From contig WUJK01000007.1 in assembly GCA_011317545.1 (NCBI GenBank), positions 1,984,001 through 2,048,000 of the forward strand: a stretch of DNA of 64,000 nucleotides, given 5' to 3'. The number at the start of each line of letters is the position of its first letter. Positions within the stretch are counted from its first letter, which is position 1. The notes below the pieces were generated by a model. It did no database searches and was not told the origin of the DNA. It saw only the letters and a list, made by a program, of their open reading frames with translations. This DNA comes from Coniella vitis. Its lineage: Eukaryota; Ascomycota; Sordariomycetes; Diaporthales; Schizoparmaceae. Made by a program: the position numbers and the translations under genes. This document shows positions 25,941 to 38,409 of this stretch, piece after piece.

Positions 25941-28766
25941 CGGCTCTGAAGCCAAGGATCCTTTTAGGAAAAGCAAAGGGGGTCTGCTTCTAGCCATGGT
26001 CACTTTTTGGACGGCGAAGCCGGAGCCACGAACCATGACGCCATTTGCTTAGCCATGGGCAAAGGCAGAAGGTAAACTGGATCGTGATGGCCAAGAAGTT
26101 GCTATCGCATTCACACAAAGGCAAATTATATTTTGCGTTGAATATACCCTTGTCTTGTTTCGTCTTTCTAGTCATAGATATGGTGAGCAGCTTGGAAGGT
26201 AGAAGGAATCGCTAGACCTAGAACACCTTGGGGAGGCCTTGGGTTCACTGATCTCACATATAAAGTGTCTGAACCCTACAAGAAGCGTTTGGACAAGGAG
26301 GCCAACACACTATGTACATCCTATGTCCTAGCGCCCGTGCTCGTACCCGCAGGCAGGCAGCCTTATCAAAGGGAAAGTGTAGAGAAACTGACACCGAATC
26401 GTATGTCGGGGTTTGCGGACGAGTGCAAACACGTCCCACAACCACATTTTTGCTTCTGTTGTCTGAGCGACCGGATGAGGCATCTAGTCTGCGAGTGTGT
26501 ACTAGGGTTTGTCAGTTTTTCAGGGTGGTGGTTGGCTGTCCCCGGCGTCTAAGAAGATGCACGCGCGTGCGCGATTCTGCACGTCTGTTGTGATACATTT
26601 ACAAGGCTTGGTATGCGGTATACGTAGTACATATGAATGCAAGGGAGTTGATATGCTCGCATTCTTTTGGCGGAAGAAGCCATATGTATGCTCTGTTATC
26701 ATAGTACATAGTATAGCACATCCGTACGCGCCCGTTTTGCTCTGAAAAAGAAAAGACGATAGATCTTTCTCTGCTGCAACACTGGCAGGGTTGGTGTGGC
26801 TGGCGATGTGTGATCACGCGAGTACACAGTACCATGTACCCCATCATAGTACATAGATGGACTTTTGCATGGTACTACGATGGTATCATCAGCGTCTGTA
26901 GATAGGTGGCGTCCGGGGAAAGTATGCAGGTACTATGTATATGCAATCTGACCATCTGAGTGGCCCGGTCTGACCCCTGCCTAGCCAAATGTGGTATTCC
27001 GTCAATTGTTTTGTTGTTGGGATCCTCGGTGTGACACGATATCTGCTGCTGCGGCCTGCCGGCTTGCGGCTCACTCAAAAGTGCACTTTGTATGATGTGC
27101 GCTGTTTGTGGTGTGGAGGTGATTGATGCGCTGGCGTGTGGGCAAAAGGGCCAAAGGTGGGAGTGCACAAGCTCAGCCGACCAGGCAGCAAGCCAACCGG
27201 TTGTTTGCAGTTCGTGGAACCTCCTTATTAGATGTCAATATCATTAGTGTTCCTTGCCTGGTCTTTCGATGACTCTACATAGTACAAGGCATCAAACTAC
27301 CTGCGGGTTGCGTTGAGCGACAAGCCTAGGCCCAGGTGCCAATGGGAGTGATCCGTTGGGTGCCTTGGCTGTGTGGGCCATGTGCTAGATGCATAGTAAT
27401 GCTAATCCAGCGTCAATTAACGCACTAGGAATTCGAGGCTTTTGGCCTGAAGTCTGATTGATTGGTTGCTCATCGAGGCGAGTTGTTTCCATTCTTATCG
27501 ATGGAACTACCATGTAAACAGCATCTTCTACATAGGAAAATATGCACATGGTGATTTGCATTCAGGACCAGAAATTATTTGGCCGGATTTACACAAACTC
27601 GCGTTTTGCTCGTCTGCCCGATTGATCGGTTTGAGTCGGCAAGGCAATTGGTGCGAGATGTTGACTGCAAATTTCTTCACATCAACGTCATAGGAGTATA
27701 TTGACTTTGTGGTTTCCGCGCGCGACTTGGTTTTCTTCTACCGATAGGTTCGAGAAACCCCGCCATTGTTAGCTCCCGGGTGTCGACTTGTCAGACCAAA
27801 ACGTACCTAGCTGTAATGTTGCGCGGGGGCCCGGTCCGTGGCATAGCTCCACCAGGTGCTCATTACTATGTATTGTGAGGATGTATCAAAGTAGCGTGTT
27901 TATCCATTGGGATTCTGTTGGTCGAAGCTGTCGAGCTCGAAAGCTTTCACGGGATGGCCCGGCTGGGTTTTGGACCGTGCTCGCGCCGCATGCGTTTGGA
28001 TATCTTGGATCACTTCGATGACATACTATGTATTCCGGCATGATGGACCCTGGCGGGCTGGTACCTATGTGCTTTCTACTGCGCACCGTCTAGCAGGTAA
28101 AAGGCCTGTTATCGCACAAGTTTGGGCAAAGCAACGGCCAGATGTGACGGGCTTGTATAGCCTGCAGTGTTGGGCGGTCAAACACCACCTTTTGTCGTCG
28201 GTCTCAACCAATCAAGGTACATAGGAGTTCACCCTGCAGACAGAAAGGGAAAGATGCCTATCAGCAGCAGCACACGCCTTGGGCTGGCCGCAGCATGCTG
28301 CCTGGCTATCGAGCAATCAGGAGTCGACGTTCTTTCCTCGATACAGGGTACGACTACCTAGGTATGTACTATGCACCGCACGTCCGCTGACGGCTGCGCG
28401 CAGTCGGGGGACAAACAGATACTATGTAGGGGCCTACATAGTAGAAAAGCGGGGCGGGTGTCCCATCGCCGTCGAGTGAGGAAGGAGCGTGGCCCAACTG
28501 CAAAGCACGTGCCATTAGCCTTGCTGATCAACCTGCGCTGTGACTGCAATGTCCCTCCTATGTATTGCTTCACTATGTACAGATACCAGATACTATGTAC
28601 AGTCCCCTCGCACCAGGACGTGGTATTGCAGCCGGCTGAAGCAACCTTGGAAGGCGCTTGGGTCCCTGTGCCTGTTTGTTGAGCCAGCCAATGCACCAAG
28701 GGTGCACAGTACGACCACGGCTTTCTATATGTGTAAAAAATAAAGCAAAAGGTGTCGATTGACTGA

Positions 28767-28798
<32 letters not shown>
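28767..28798. repeat. (GGCT)8 tetranucleotide microsatellite
   Basis: Eight perfect copies of GGCT in intergenic DNA. Confidence 0.9.
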
Positions 28799-31522
28799 TA
28801 CAACTCATCCAACAGCCGAGTGGGACGCAACAAGCAGTGGAAACAGCCACGCGCATATGCGCCATGGCAGGCGGGAATTGTGTGGAATGGTGTTATCTTC
28901 TGGGGTCCAGAGACAGCCCAGCCGGTAACCCCGATTACATTGACGGGCTTGACAACAGCAACCAGCAGCAGCAGCAGCAGCTAGTCGTGAAGCTATCTCG
29001 CAAGCGCGGTTCTGCATTGGGTGATCTGTACCGCTCGAGCTGAGTCAGTTGCCCGCCCAATTCAAGGCCTTAGGTCGACCATCACGGTTCTTGGCGCCGG
29101 CCGCTACCATAGTACAACCGTGTGTGACTGTTTGGCCTTGAAGTAGCAAGGCTCCGTTATCGCAGCAGAGTGCATAGGCTGGTCACGTTGATGTGGACGC
29201 TGGGCTTCTGGAACGCGTCAAGTTCCCAGGCTTCTCCATACGAGACGGTGACCTTTTTCTCCCCCTTCTCGACTCCACAATCGCTTCTCGACCCCAACCC
29301 CCAGGTTGGCCAGGCTGGCTGCTGCTGCTTCTGCTGCTGCTGTACCATGTAAGGTACCAGGTACCTACATCTGATGCCTACCGAGTACCGCAAGGTAGAG
29401 TGCTTGCAGCTGCTTCCGCATCCTATCCTTTTAGGGGTGAAGCTCGGGGTCTGCCACGACGCATCCCCAGAGCCTTATCGCACAACGCAGTCGTCATGCA
29501 TGCATGCATGACGGCGGATTGGCAGACTGGACACCAGAGGAAGTGCCCGCAGAAGGGGAGCAGATAGCAGGCATACGCCCTTAAATCATTCAATGATTTC
29601 TCCTCTCCCTTTGCTCTCTTCCACGAGATGGTCCACTATAGATAAATGAATCAAGGCTCTAATTCTGAACCGGAAGGCACCGGATCCTGGAGTGCACGGT
29701 GGCGGGAAAAAGTCGCGACTCTTACAAGCGAATTCGCAATATCTCATCAGATCGCCATGCTCAGAGGGGGTCGGTAAACAGTGAGCCCAGCAAGCCCCAA
29801 AACGGGATGGGGGCTCCATGTATCAGCTAGGTACGGCCCCCCCGGGGGGGGGGGCGCCGCATGGCCCGCTCTGCACCAAGCCAAGTCAAGGCTGCTGGAT
29901 CTCATCACGAGTGCCAGAGTCACCACCCTCACTCACCCTCGTCGATTCTTGCCCTATCCGTGTCGCCCTCTGCCAGTCATACCCCTTCTCCTGGCCTCCA
30001 AGTATCTCTCTAGCTCTGCCATTCCCTATCTCTCTCTCCTCTGTCTCCGTCTCCGCCATCCTTCTCATCCAGATCTCCTGTGGTCTGGCCATCACCGTTC
30101 ACTTGCGAACATCCGTACAAGTATACATAGTATAGTATCTGTCTAAACTGCCGTTCCAGCTCGACTTTTGGCCGGCATCTCTAGCACACAGATCCCAACT
30201 GTCGCCGTCGCCTGCTGCTTGGTGACTAATCCAAGTCGTGGGCCTCGTCGGCGCGCGTCTCGTCACCCTGTTGGCCACAACCCACGTTGTCGTCGTCCTC
30301 CTCTGCAACCCTATTCTAGCGCTTTACGCCCTCTCCGCTCCTCGACCTGCATTGGGGATTTGTCCAGGTGCTCCCCTCTTTGAGTCATTCGCTTGATCTC
30401 AGCGCGCACCAAGCACCAGTCCGTGTTCTGCGTCTTGATAAGAGATAGAGAATTACCCGAGTCCAGCAGTAGCAGCGGCAGCCTCACTCGCAGCCATAAC
30501 TGCCACCACCACCACCCCCCGACAATTCCCATCCACCAAGAGACCTCCACGACTCTTTTCTTCCTACTCCCGGATCGCGTATCAAGCCACCCACCAAGTT
30601 AGTTCTGCAACTTCCCTTGCGACCGAACCAAGACACGGTCAGCCCCAGCGCCTGTGGCCAGCACGCAGCAGAGAAACACAGTCAGAGGACCCTGGCATCG
30701 CTTTCTCGACGCCCCTGATCTCACTCTCAACCAAGCGCAGCAACCCGTCGTCGAACACCCACCGCTTTTCTTTCCGCCTTATCAGCGCGCGCGCGTCCTT
30801 TTGTCGTCTGCCTCTGCAGTCCCTCTCCTCCTTCTCCTGTCCTTCAAACAGATCGCCAGTGGCCTTTCAACAACGCCCTCTCTGTGCCAACTCGAACCAC
30901 TCTCGCTGTGCCTTGCCTCGTCATACCGCGACGCGCCCTGTCTCGCAGCATTGACCTACGACCACCCACCACTTGCCAAAGACCCCCCACCCTAGTCGTG
31001 TCTAGGGTCCTTGTCCTGTCTGGGCTCCAGTCTGTGGGCTCCAGTCTGTTGCAGGTACCCCAATAAGGTACGCACGCTCTCCAATGCACCCCAATTCCCA
31101 TGCTTCTTCTACATAGTACGTCTGCACTCCCGAGGTCACTCACTTCCCATCTCGACGACCGTCCTTGTGCTCCGTGGATCCGGATCTTGGGCCTGTTGGC
31201 CGTCTCTATCAAAACCTCTTGGCGCCATCTGCTGTCACTTTTCTTTTCCCTTTTTCTGCCTTCTTTCTTCCCTTACATTATCACCGTCGTCTTCAATTCT
31301 TGCTTGCTTACGATCAGGCTCTCCTCATCTACCTGGGGCTAATTCTTACCATCTTTCACAGCAACAGGCCCTTTAATTCACATTTGCACTGCACATCCGC
31401 ACGATTCTCCATGTTTATATGACGCCAACGATAGAGACGGCTGGTTCCTACTGCTTCTAAGCCCGCGGGCTGCGTCACAATAGCAATCCTCAATTCCTCC
31501 TGCGCTGCCACAAGACCACGAT

Positions 31523-34500
31523 ATGGCGTCACACTCCACAGCATCAGGGCGCTCTCGCCCTTTCAGCGACGCCATGGAGCAATGGAGCATTGGAGCCAAG
31601 ATAGGAAAGGGAAGTTTTGCGACCGTGTATTCCGGGACTCACAAGGTACGTCCTATAATTTCGTATTCACGGAGGCACGGCGTCGGGGCGCATACCCATC
31701 GCAATACATGTTTTTCCATGATGCCGATGCCACATTCGTTTTGCCACAAACTATGTTTTCTGACTGACCTGATTCCATTTTGATAGAACACCGGCGCCCT
31801 CGTCGCAATTAAGTCTGTCGAGCTTGGCAAGTTAAAAGGCAAAGTTAAGGAAAACCTGTACACCGAAATCAAGATCCTCCAAACACTTCGTCATCCTCAC
31901 ATTGTCGCCCTCCATGAGTGCGTCGAGACGCCGTCCCACATTCATCTGATGATGGAATACTGTGAACTCGGAGACCTGTCGCTATTCATCAAGAAAAGAG
32001 AATACTTTCCGACCCATCCAGCCACTTCCGAGATGGCCCGCAAATACCCAGGCGCACCAAACGGCGGTTTGAACGAGGTTATAATACAACATTTTCTCAA
32101 ACAGCTCGCAAGCGCTCTTGAATTCCTGCGCGGAAAGAATCTCATTCATCGCGACATCAAGCCTCAAAATCTTCTCCTGCTCCCATCACCCGTCTGGCGT
32201 GAACAAGACAAGGATAAACGTCTCATTCTCAGTGCCAGTCATGACAGCCTTATTCCAGCAGCCGGTCTTCGCTCGCTGCCGATGCTAAAGCTGGCAGATT
32301 TTGGCTTCGCAAGAGTACTGCCGTCTACTTCGCTTGCCGAGACGCTTTGCGGTTCGCCTCTATACATGGCCCCTGAAATTCTGCGTTACGAACGCTACGA
32401 CGCCAAGGCTGACCTTTGGTCCATGGGCACAGTCTTGTATGAGATGGCTGCGGGGCGAGCTCCATTTCGAGCTACTAACCATGTTGAGCTTCTTCGGAAA
32501 ATTGAAGCGGGTAACGACGCGATCAAGTTCCCTAGGGAGACTGTTCTCTCGGCAGAGATGAAGGCCCTCATTCGGGCGCTGCTCAAGAGAAACCCAGTCG
32601 AGCGTATCAGTTTCGAGGCTTTTTTTTATCATGACCTCGTCACAGGGCCGATACATGGTCTGGTCGAGGATGACCTGCCGCGTCCTGTGGAAACAAGCAA
32701 ACCCAAGAACATCAGGACTACTCCCCAACCCAGTGACACAGAATCCCTAACCCGCAGGTCCTCCTTACGGCGCCATGCCACAAGCCAGGATACGAGCAGA
32801 GGCGAAACGGCTTCCTCTCCAGTGGACCCAAGCGAAAAGCCATATAGACGGTCTCCCTTGTCTACGCCTACGGAAACCGAGAAACAGCTTGGAAATCCCT
32901 CACCGAGACTCAGCTACTCGCCCCGTCAAGAGATGACAGAAGGTCTGGGTATAAAAAGACCGCAACCCGTGCCATCGAGCTCAGCTCCAGTCCGGCCCAC
33001 TCTCTACGAGGCTCGCCGACGTGCTCTTTCCAATGCCTCAACAAACAAGATTGCCCGTGACACCGCCGTGCCGCCAGCAGGCTCTCCTGAGCAGGTCCGT
33101 GCGCGACCTGGCAGAGGTACAAACGAGAGTGAGATGGCAGAGCAGGATATGGCCTTCGAGCGTGAATATGTTGTAGTAGACAAGAACCAAGTTGCGGTCA
33201 ATGCTCTCGCCGATGAGCTAGCTGCCAAGCAAGGCCAATCTGCCAAGTCTGGCCAGATGGTACGGCGAACAACGGTCCAAGGAGCTCCCGACTCAATAAC
33301 GGGTGCTGTTGCTCCTACGCCTTCGCGAGCGATGCGTACTGCTCAAGGCAGGCGACCCAATCCTCATGAACGCAGGTCCTCGCTTAGTGTGAGCCCGGGC
33401 TCCGCCACCTCATACATATCCAAGGCCATTCAAGATGCCAGGTTCCGTCTCCTGGGTATCAAATACCAGCCAGTCCTCGGCAAAGGGGCGTCTCCACCCC
33501 CTCTATACAATCCTTTTCCTGCGTATCCCACTCCGTCGACCCAACCAAATCTGATTAGTGACGGAAAGCAAAATGCACCTTTCGACGAGGATGCACGTGT
33601 CGCTCAGTGTATTGAAGAAATCGCAACCCGAAGCGACGTGGTCTATGGCTTTGCCGAGGTGAAGTACAAACAACTCGTGCCTTTGGCGCCTTCAATGGAG
33701 CAAGGATTGGGCGGCGCACTGGCCGGCAGGGCGGCTTCTGATAATGAGGATGGCCTTACCCCGGATGCCATTGCCTCGTTATCGGAGGAAGCATTGGTGC
33801 TATATGTCAAGGCATTATCGCTTCTTGCTAAATCTATGGATGTAGCAAGTCTGTGGTGGTCGAGGAGAGCACGTTCAGAGGCAACCCCCGGCCACTCATC
33901 CATCCGTGACGCCAGCAATGCGCAAAATCTGACGCCGCGAATCAACTCCGCGGTGCAATGGGTCCGCTCACGCTTCAACGAGGTTCTGGAAAAGGCCGAA
34001 ATGGTACGCCTAAAGCTCGTTGAGGCGCAGAAAAACCTGCCCGAAGAGCACCCTAGCCACCCTTGCAACCACTCGAAAGATGTAGGAGGTGTGGGCGGCT
34101 CGGGTGTAGATGGCGTCGTCATTACGCCTGGCATCAGCGCAGAAAAACTCATGTATGACCGGGCCGTGGAAATGAGTCGTAAGGCTGCCATTGATGAGAT
34201 CGCAAATGAGGATCTTTCCGGCTGCGAGATATCCTATGTAACCGCGATCTGCATGCTCGAGGCGGTCTTGGATAATGACGAAGACCTGCCAAAGAGGCGA
34301 AGCTCTAGGTCTTCCAAGGATGATCGTACCATGCTGCGAGAAGAAACGGCAGAGATCAACCTGGATGACCAACAGGCGATCAAGAAGCGTAAGTGGCCTC
34401 CAGTATCTCCTACCAACGCATGTGCTGAGACAAACCTAGTGATAAGCATGATATCAGGCCGGCTTGCCACAGTCAGAGGCAAGTTGCGCTTGATAGCGAG

Positions 34501-34594
34501 CGCTACAAGAGTGCAGCAGCAACAACAACAGAACCTTGTCCGGCATCGTAGCCGCGAGGGAACTCCCAGAAGCTTGCCTTCGAATGCCTCTTAA
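31523..34594 (+). CDS. ATG1: Serine/threonine-protein kinase Atg1 (autophagy initiation)
   Basis: Exons 31523-31645, 31787-34388 and 34440-34594 give 959 residues. The N-terminal kinase domain has a Gly-rich loop IGKGSFATV (27-35), VAIK Lys50, HRDIKPQN with Asp164, DFG with Asp212 and LCGSPLYMAPEIL. It also has the Atg1-typical insertions after KREYF and between HRD and DFG. A long disordered Ser/Pro linker is followed, from about residue 560, by the helical tMIT-type C-terminal region that binds Atg13. Atg1 starts autophagosome formation at the phagophore assembly site and answers to TOR. The last intron (34389-34439, GTAAGT...CTAG) is 51 nt with no stop codon, so the unspliced frame stays open; splicing rebuilds AIKKLISMISGRLATVRGKL, a better amphipathic helix. 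Confidence 0.95.
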
Positions 34595-35589
34595 GGGGGT
34601 TATTTACGATTGACGACACTGGTACTAACACGGAGAGCGGAATGTCAATCGATCAATCTACTTGGCAGAGATTGGTCTCGAGCGAATTCCCAAGCTGACT
34701 TACATTTACGATTCGCTTCAAGCATCTCAACTCATGGGTGTCCGGGCGCTTCTTTCTGGTCTCTCTTTGAAAAGACTTATGCTCACCCGTGTGTTGAAAT
34801 AGGGTGTTTATTGCCATCTAGTCGTGGTACTTTTTTCGCTTGCTTCTTTTGAATTTTTGTTTCCTAATTCTATTACGGCGCGTTGACGGTTTTGGGTTGA
34901 GGGAAATGATCGCTTCAGCACTCACAGGGCGGCGCAGTTGTTGAACTCTTTGGCAAGCCTCTGCTTCTTTTTCCTTGGGGCGGCGTTATAAGGCTTGATT
35001 CCATTTCATTTTCCAGGGACGAATTTTCAGATTGGACTAGGTCACAAGGCCACATTTTGAACACTTTTCAAACCCGCCAGGCTTGTTTCGTAGGATTGGG
35101 TTTTGGGAGGGGGGGGGGGGTCATTGGGCATTCGGCATAGGGGTTCACACTTAAGCAGACTGACGATTTGAGTTTCATCCTGCCCACAGCAGAATGTGGG
35201 AGCATCTGTAGATATTGAATAAATGTGATTAAGGAATGGGTTTTCCATACCTAAGTATGTCATTCACTGTTATTCCTCTTATTTGGTATTAGTGTTGTAC
35301 GTATAGACTTAGTAATGCCTGCGTTATGGGGGAATCATAGTGTGTAACTTGGTTTTGTCAGAGTAATCCCAAGCTCACAAACAGGCACTAGGACCTAGGG
35401 GAAGACAGTATTCCAGAGCCCAGTTTATTTCACCATCGGACTGATGACTTTGCTGTGAACGATACCGATCGTCTTATAATAGCACCTACTACCTGACAAC
35501 CAACCCCATACAATGAAGAGCTGCTCACCATCACATATGCAAGCAAATGTTATCACTTCATTCTGAAACCCTTCACAGTACCGTTTACC
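34595..35589. other. Intergenic region between convergent ATG1 and PEP-mutase genes
   Basis: This is the shared 3' flank of two convergent genes. It contains a 12-base G run (35109-35120) and AT-rich stretches. I see no gene. Confidence 0.5.
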
Positions 35590-36878
35590 CTATACTCCAT
35601 TCGCGAAAGCCTGCCCACCCATCTCCTTGTCAAACTCGGCATACTTGTTGAGCCCACACACCTCAAAACATTCCCTTACACCTCCCATGACCTTTCCGTT
35701 TGCGTCCCTCTGCTCAGCAATCATGCCCGTGCCCTTGAGCTCCTTGGCTGCTTCTCTATACGCCAGAATCGCGGCCGTCATGGCAAAGCACGGCCAAATC
35801 ACAATCCTGTACCCCATCTCGCGCGCCTCGTCTTTGCTCACCAACGGCGTAAGCCCGCCCTGTACCATGTTCAAAAAGCAAGGCGTAGGGCTGAGATCCT
35901 TGACGCTGCTGCGCATCTGCTCCTTGCTACCCATGCCTTCCAGAAAGACCACATCAGCACCTGCTTGGGCGGCAGCGCGCAGGCGCCGGATGGCTTCCTC
36001 ATAGCCAAGGGATTGCAGGGCGTCGGTGCGGGCGATGATGACAATCTTTGTGCAGAGGCGTTAGTCATGTGTGTGTGTGTGTGTGTGTTATTACCATGAG
36101 CTACTTGAGGGTGGTGTGGCCTTTTCTGGACGTACATCGGAGCCCGAGGCTGCGCGCGCGGCAACGGCAGCGCGGATCCGGGCAATGTAGGTGGGAATGT
36201 CGACAAGCTCTTTGCCCATGAGGTGGCCGCAGCGTTTTGTGGTGGTTTGGTCTTCTATGTGGAGGCCGGCGACGCCGGCTTGAATGTAGCGCTCGACCTG
36301 CGGCGTGTGTGGAGGGCGTGTTCAGTTAATTAGAGACGGGCCCAAATCAGGGGAAGCAAAGATGAAAAAGTCGAGTCGGAAAGCTATGGGCAGCAGTGTG
36401 AAGAGGGGATTGGGTGCAGCGTTCGAATAGGCCATGAGCCTAGCCGGAGTGAACTTACGGTTCGAGCAACCGACAGAGGGCCGCCGTAGCCCGTGTCTGC
36501 GTCAGCGATGACTGGAACGTTGCGGTCCAAACTGGCAATCATGCCTGCGTTGCGGACCATGTCGTCGACTGTTGCAAGGCCCAGATCAGGCAGACCGAGG
36601 ACTGAGATTGCCGTGCCAGCACCGGTCTGTTCCAAATACCCAATCGGTTAGTATTCTCCTATTTTTTGCCCTTTTTTTCTTCTTCTTTTTCTTCCCCCTT
36701 CCCTCCCCTACCCCCAAGACATTCGATTGTAATGGTGAGCACTAACCATATATAAGTTCTCGAAACCCTCGTCGAGGCAGACTCTAGCCGAGAGACCATC
36801 TTGCACTCCCGGACACAGGATCACCTTGTCTTGCTCGGCGAGCTGGGCTCGGAGCTTGGCTGCTGCCTTGTTGACCAT
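35590..36878 (-). CDS. PEP mutase / isocitrate lyase superfamily enzyme
   Basis: Exons in transcript order are 36878-36747, 36626-36459, 36297-36136 and 36045-35590, all phase 0, giving 305 residues. Superfamily landmarks are the substrate loop near CPGVQDGLSARV, the Mg-binding VPVIADADTGYGG (Asp86 and Asp88), GLHIEDQ at about 111-117, and the mobile-loop KRCGHL with a candidate catalytic Cys123, then IVIIARTDAL and a GADVVFLEG strand. These fit lyases cutting C-C or C-P bonds next to a carboxylate (2-methylisocitrate lyase, oxaloacetate hydrolase, carboxyphosphonoenolpyruvate mutase-like). The KxCGH cysteine favours a lyase over a phosphonomutase. The substrate is unknown. Intron 3 (36046-36135) contains a (TG)n microsatellite at 36069-36088. 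Confidence 0.9.
36069..36088. repeat. (TG)n microsatellite inside an intron
   Basis: Perfect run of about ten TG units within intron 3 of the PEP-mutase family gene; on the transcribed strand it reads as (CA)n. Confidence 0.85.
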
Positions 36879-37075
36879 TATGTTTACTGATGGTTGTTTG
36901 GGGATCGCGCCGGGGGAAAAAAATAACACAGTGATTGATTGATGGATCACGGGGTTGAAAGCAATTTGTAAAGTCGTAAGGGGTGAGTAAGGGATGAAAA
37001 TGCTGAGGAAGGGGATTCTTTTTTCCTTCCTTCCCACAGCATATGTATTTGTTGTGATGAAGGGTTGATTCTATC

Positions 37076-37094
37076 ATATATATATATATATATA
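37076..37094. repeat. (TA)n microsatellite
   Basis: Alternating AT run of 19 bases about 200 bp upstream of the PEP-mutase family gene. Confidence 0.85.
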
Positions 37095-38180
37095 CGACCC
37101 CTCCTCAGAAATCCGAATGCGGTATGTGTAGTTCGCAGCAATATTCTACTACGGGTATACCTTTGCCCCCCCCCCCCAGTGCCTCAAAAACCGAGGCGAA
37201 TCAGAAACCCGTCCACCAGAAAAAGGCCGATCCTCGGAACTCACTTTCATGGAGAGCATTGGCATAATTGCCTTCTTAAAACGAATGGGACAGCTCCACC
37301 TATTGATACAAGCAAGGCAAAGAAGGGAGGGGGGGGGGCGGATTGTAATGGGGGGCTCCGTTTTTCCATTCCCACACCTTCTTGAGATCACAGTCAAAAA
37401 TTCGTCATTTCTAACGCCCAAGGCAGGCCCATAGAGAACCCATGACACAAAGGGGCAAGGTTTCTCCCAGTTGTCCGGTTAATAAGCATAGCAGTGACGG
37501 CACCGACTCGGCATTCGGCCTGTCGATGAGGAAGCGTCGGCAGAGCGGGGCTCATTTTTGCGGGCTGCGTTGACCAGAAAAACAAAAAAACAAAAACAGA
37601 AGCCATTTGCATTGCTGTTTTGTTTGTCGTCGTCGGCTGCTCCGGTAGGTGAGCACGTGGCTGAAGGTGGATCCCTCAAGGAGAAACAGTCCGAAGCTCC
37701 GGTGCTTGATTCACACCACCACATACATGGTACATACATAGTAGATGAGCCTCAATACATAATAAATAGAAGTGGTCAACAATAGAGCACCAAAAATAGC
37801 ATGCATGAGCCCGCTAAAGATCATTGTGATGTACATAGTACTTGAACGATGCGTACTTAGCATCCGTCGCGTCTCAGATGGACTTCAAATGGATTAGATT
37901 AATGTCGAGTTACTGAGTGAGGCCTCTTCCTACCTGCTCATTGCGTTTACAGATGCGATACCAGGCGATCAGGATAAAAACAGCCATGATCCCGAAGAGA
38001 AGTTCACGGGACTCTATAATACACATTTAAAGAAGTTCAATACATTGTGAAAAAAGACAAATGTTCACAACAAACACTCAGCAACCATAACACTCCGTAT
38101 CACGCAAGCACACGCAGGTACAGTCCATACAAACACAATATATCGCCGCTTCAAACGTTCTGCCCTTACCGAGCCAAGGG

Positions 38181-38232
<52 letters not shown>
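38181..38232. repeat. 52-base poly-A tract
   Basis: Uninterrupted run of 52 A on the plus strand, 81 bp from the 3' end of the tRNA gene. It is far longer than any other homopolymer in the window. It could be microsatellite slippage or the tail of a retroposed sequence; I found no clear target-site duplication around it. Confidence 0.9.
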
Positions 38233-38233
<1 letters not shown>

Positions 38234-38305
38234 GCCCACTATACACCAAAAAAGAAGGGAAGAACCTCCTCTTCCATCTGGCCAACCTGATCGAGGCGGC
38301 GGACC

Positions 38306-38310
38306 CAAAA
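38306..38310 (-). terminator. RNA polymerase III terminator (T5)
   Basis: On the minus strand TTTTT begins 4 bases after the tRNA-Val discriminator base, the expected stop signal for RNA polymerase III. Confidence 0.75.
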
Positions 38311-38313
38311 ATG

Positions 38314-38409
38314 TGGTTCGGCCCGGGTTCGAACCGGGGACCTTCAGTGTCCTATAGAACAGCTTTGAGACTGTGAGACTGACGTGATAACCAACTACAC
38401 CACCGAACC
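38314..38409 (-). tRNA. tRNA-Val(CAC) with intron
   Basis: A cloverleaf folds from the minus strand. The acceptor arms GGTTCGG and CCGAACC pair with discriminator A at 38314. A D arm follows (GTGTAGTTGGTTATCAC). The anticodon stem TCAGT/ACTGA encloses loop CTCACAC, with anticodon CAC at 38375-38373. The T arm is CCCGG-TTCGAAC-CCGGG, including a canonical B box. A 22-base intron (38371-38350) sits one base 3' of the anticodon, the canonical position between nucleotides 37 and 38. Removing it gives a 74-base tRNA before CCA addition. It is probably nuclear, transcribed by RNA polymerase III, and decodes GUG codons. Confidence 0.95.

Larger units (their letters stand above)
25656..31522. other. 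5.9-kb gene-poor region, motif- and repeat-rich
   Basis: The longest non-genic stretch in the window. I find no supported gene. It holds ten copies of the nine-base TACATAGTA/TACTATGTA motif (26705, 26931, 27275, 27864, 28024, 28420, 28435, 28591, 30124, 31110), (CTG)6 at 25923, (GGCT)8 at 28767, CAG/CTG blocks at about 28967 and 29318, a 22-bp perfect palindrome at 29492 and a C7G11 block at 29837. From about 29900 the sequence is CT-rich and probably forms the promoter and a long leader of ATG1. Confidence 0.5.
36879..38313. other. Intergenic region with microsatellites and homopolymers
   Basis: Upstream flank of the PEP-mutase gene. It contains (TA)n at 37076-37094, a 12-base C run at 37166-37177, a ten-base G run at 37329-37338, TACATAGTA motifs at 37736 and 37832, and the 52-base A run at 38181-38232. 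I see no gene. Confidence 0.5.

Noticed and set aside
29837..29854. C7G11 block as a long hairpin
   Set aside because: Homopolymer self-complementarity only; no spacer and no mixed sequence to suggest selection.
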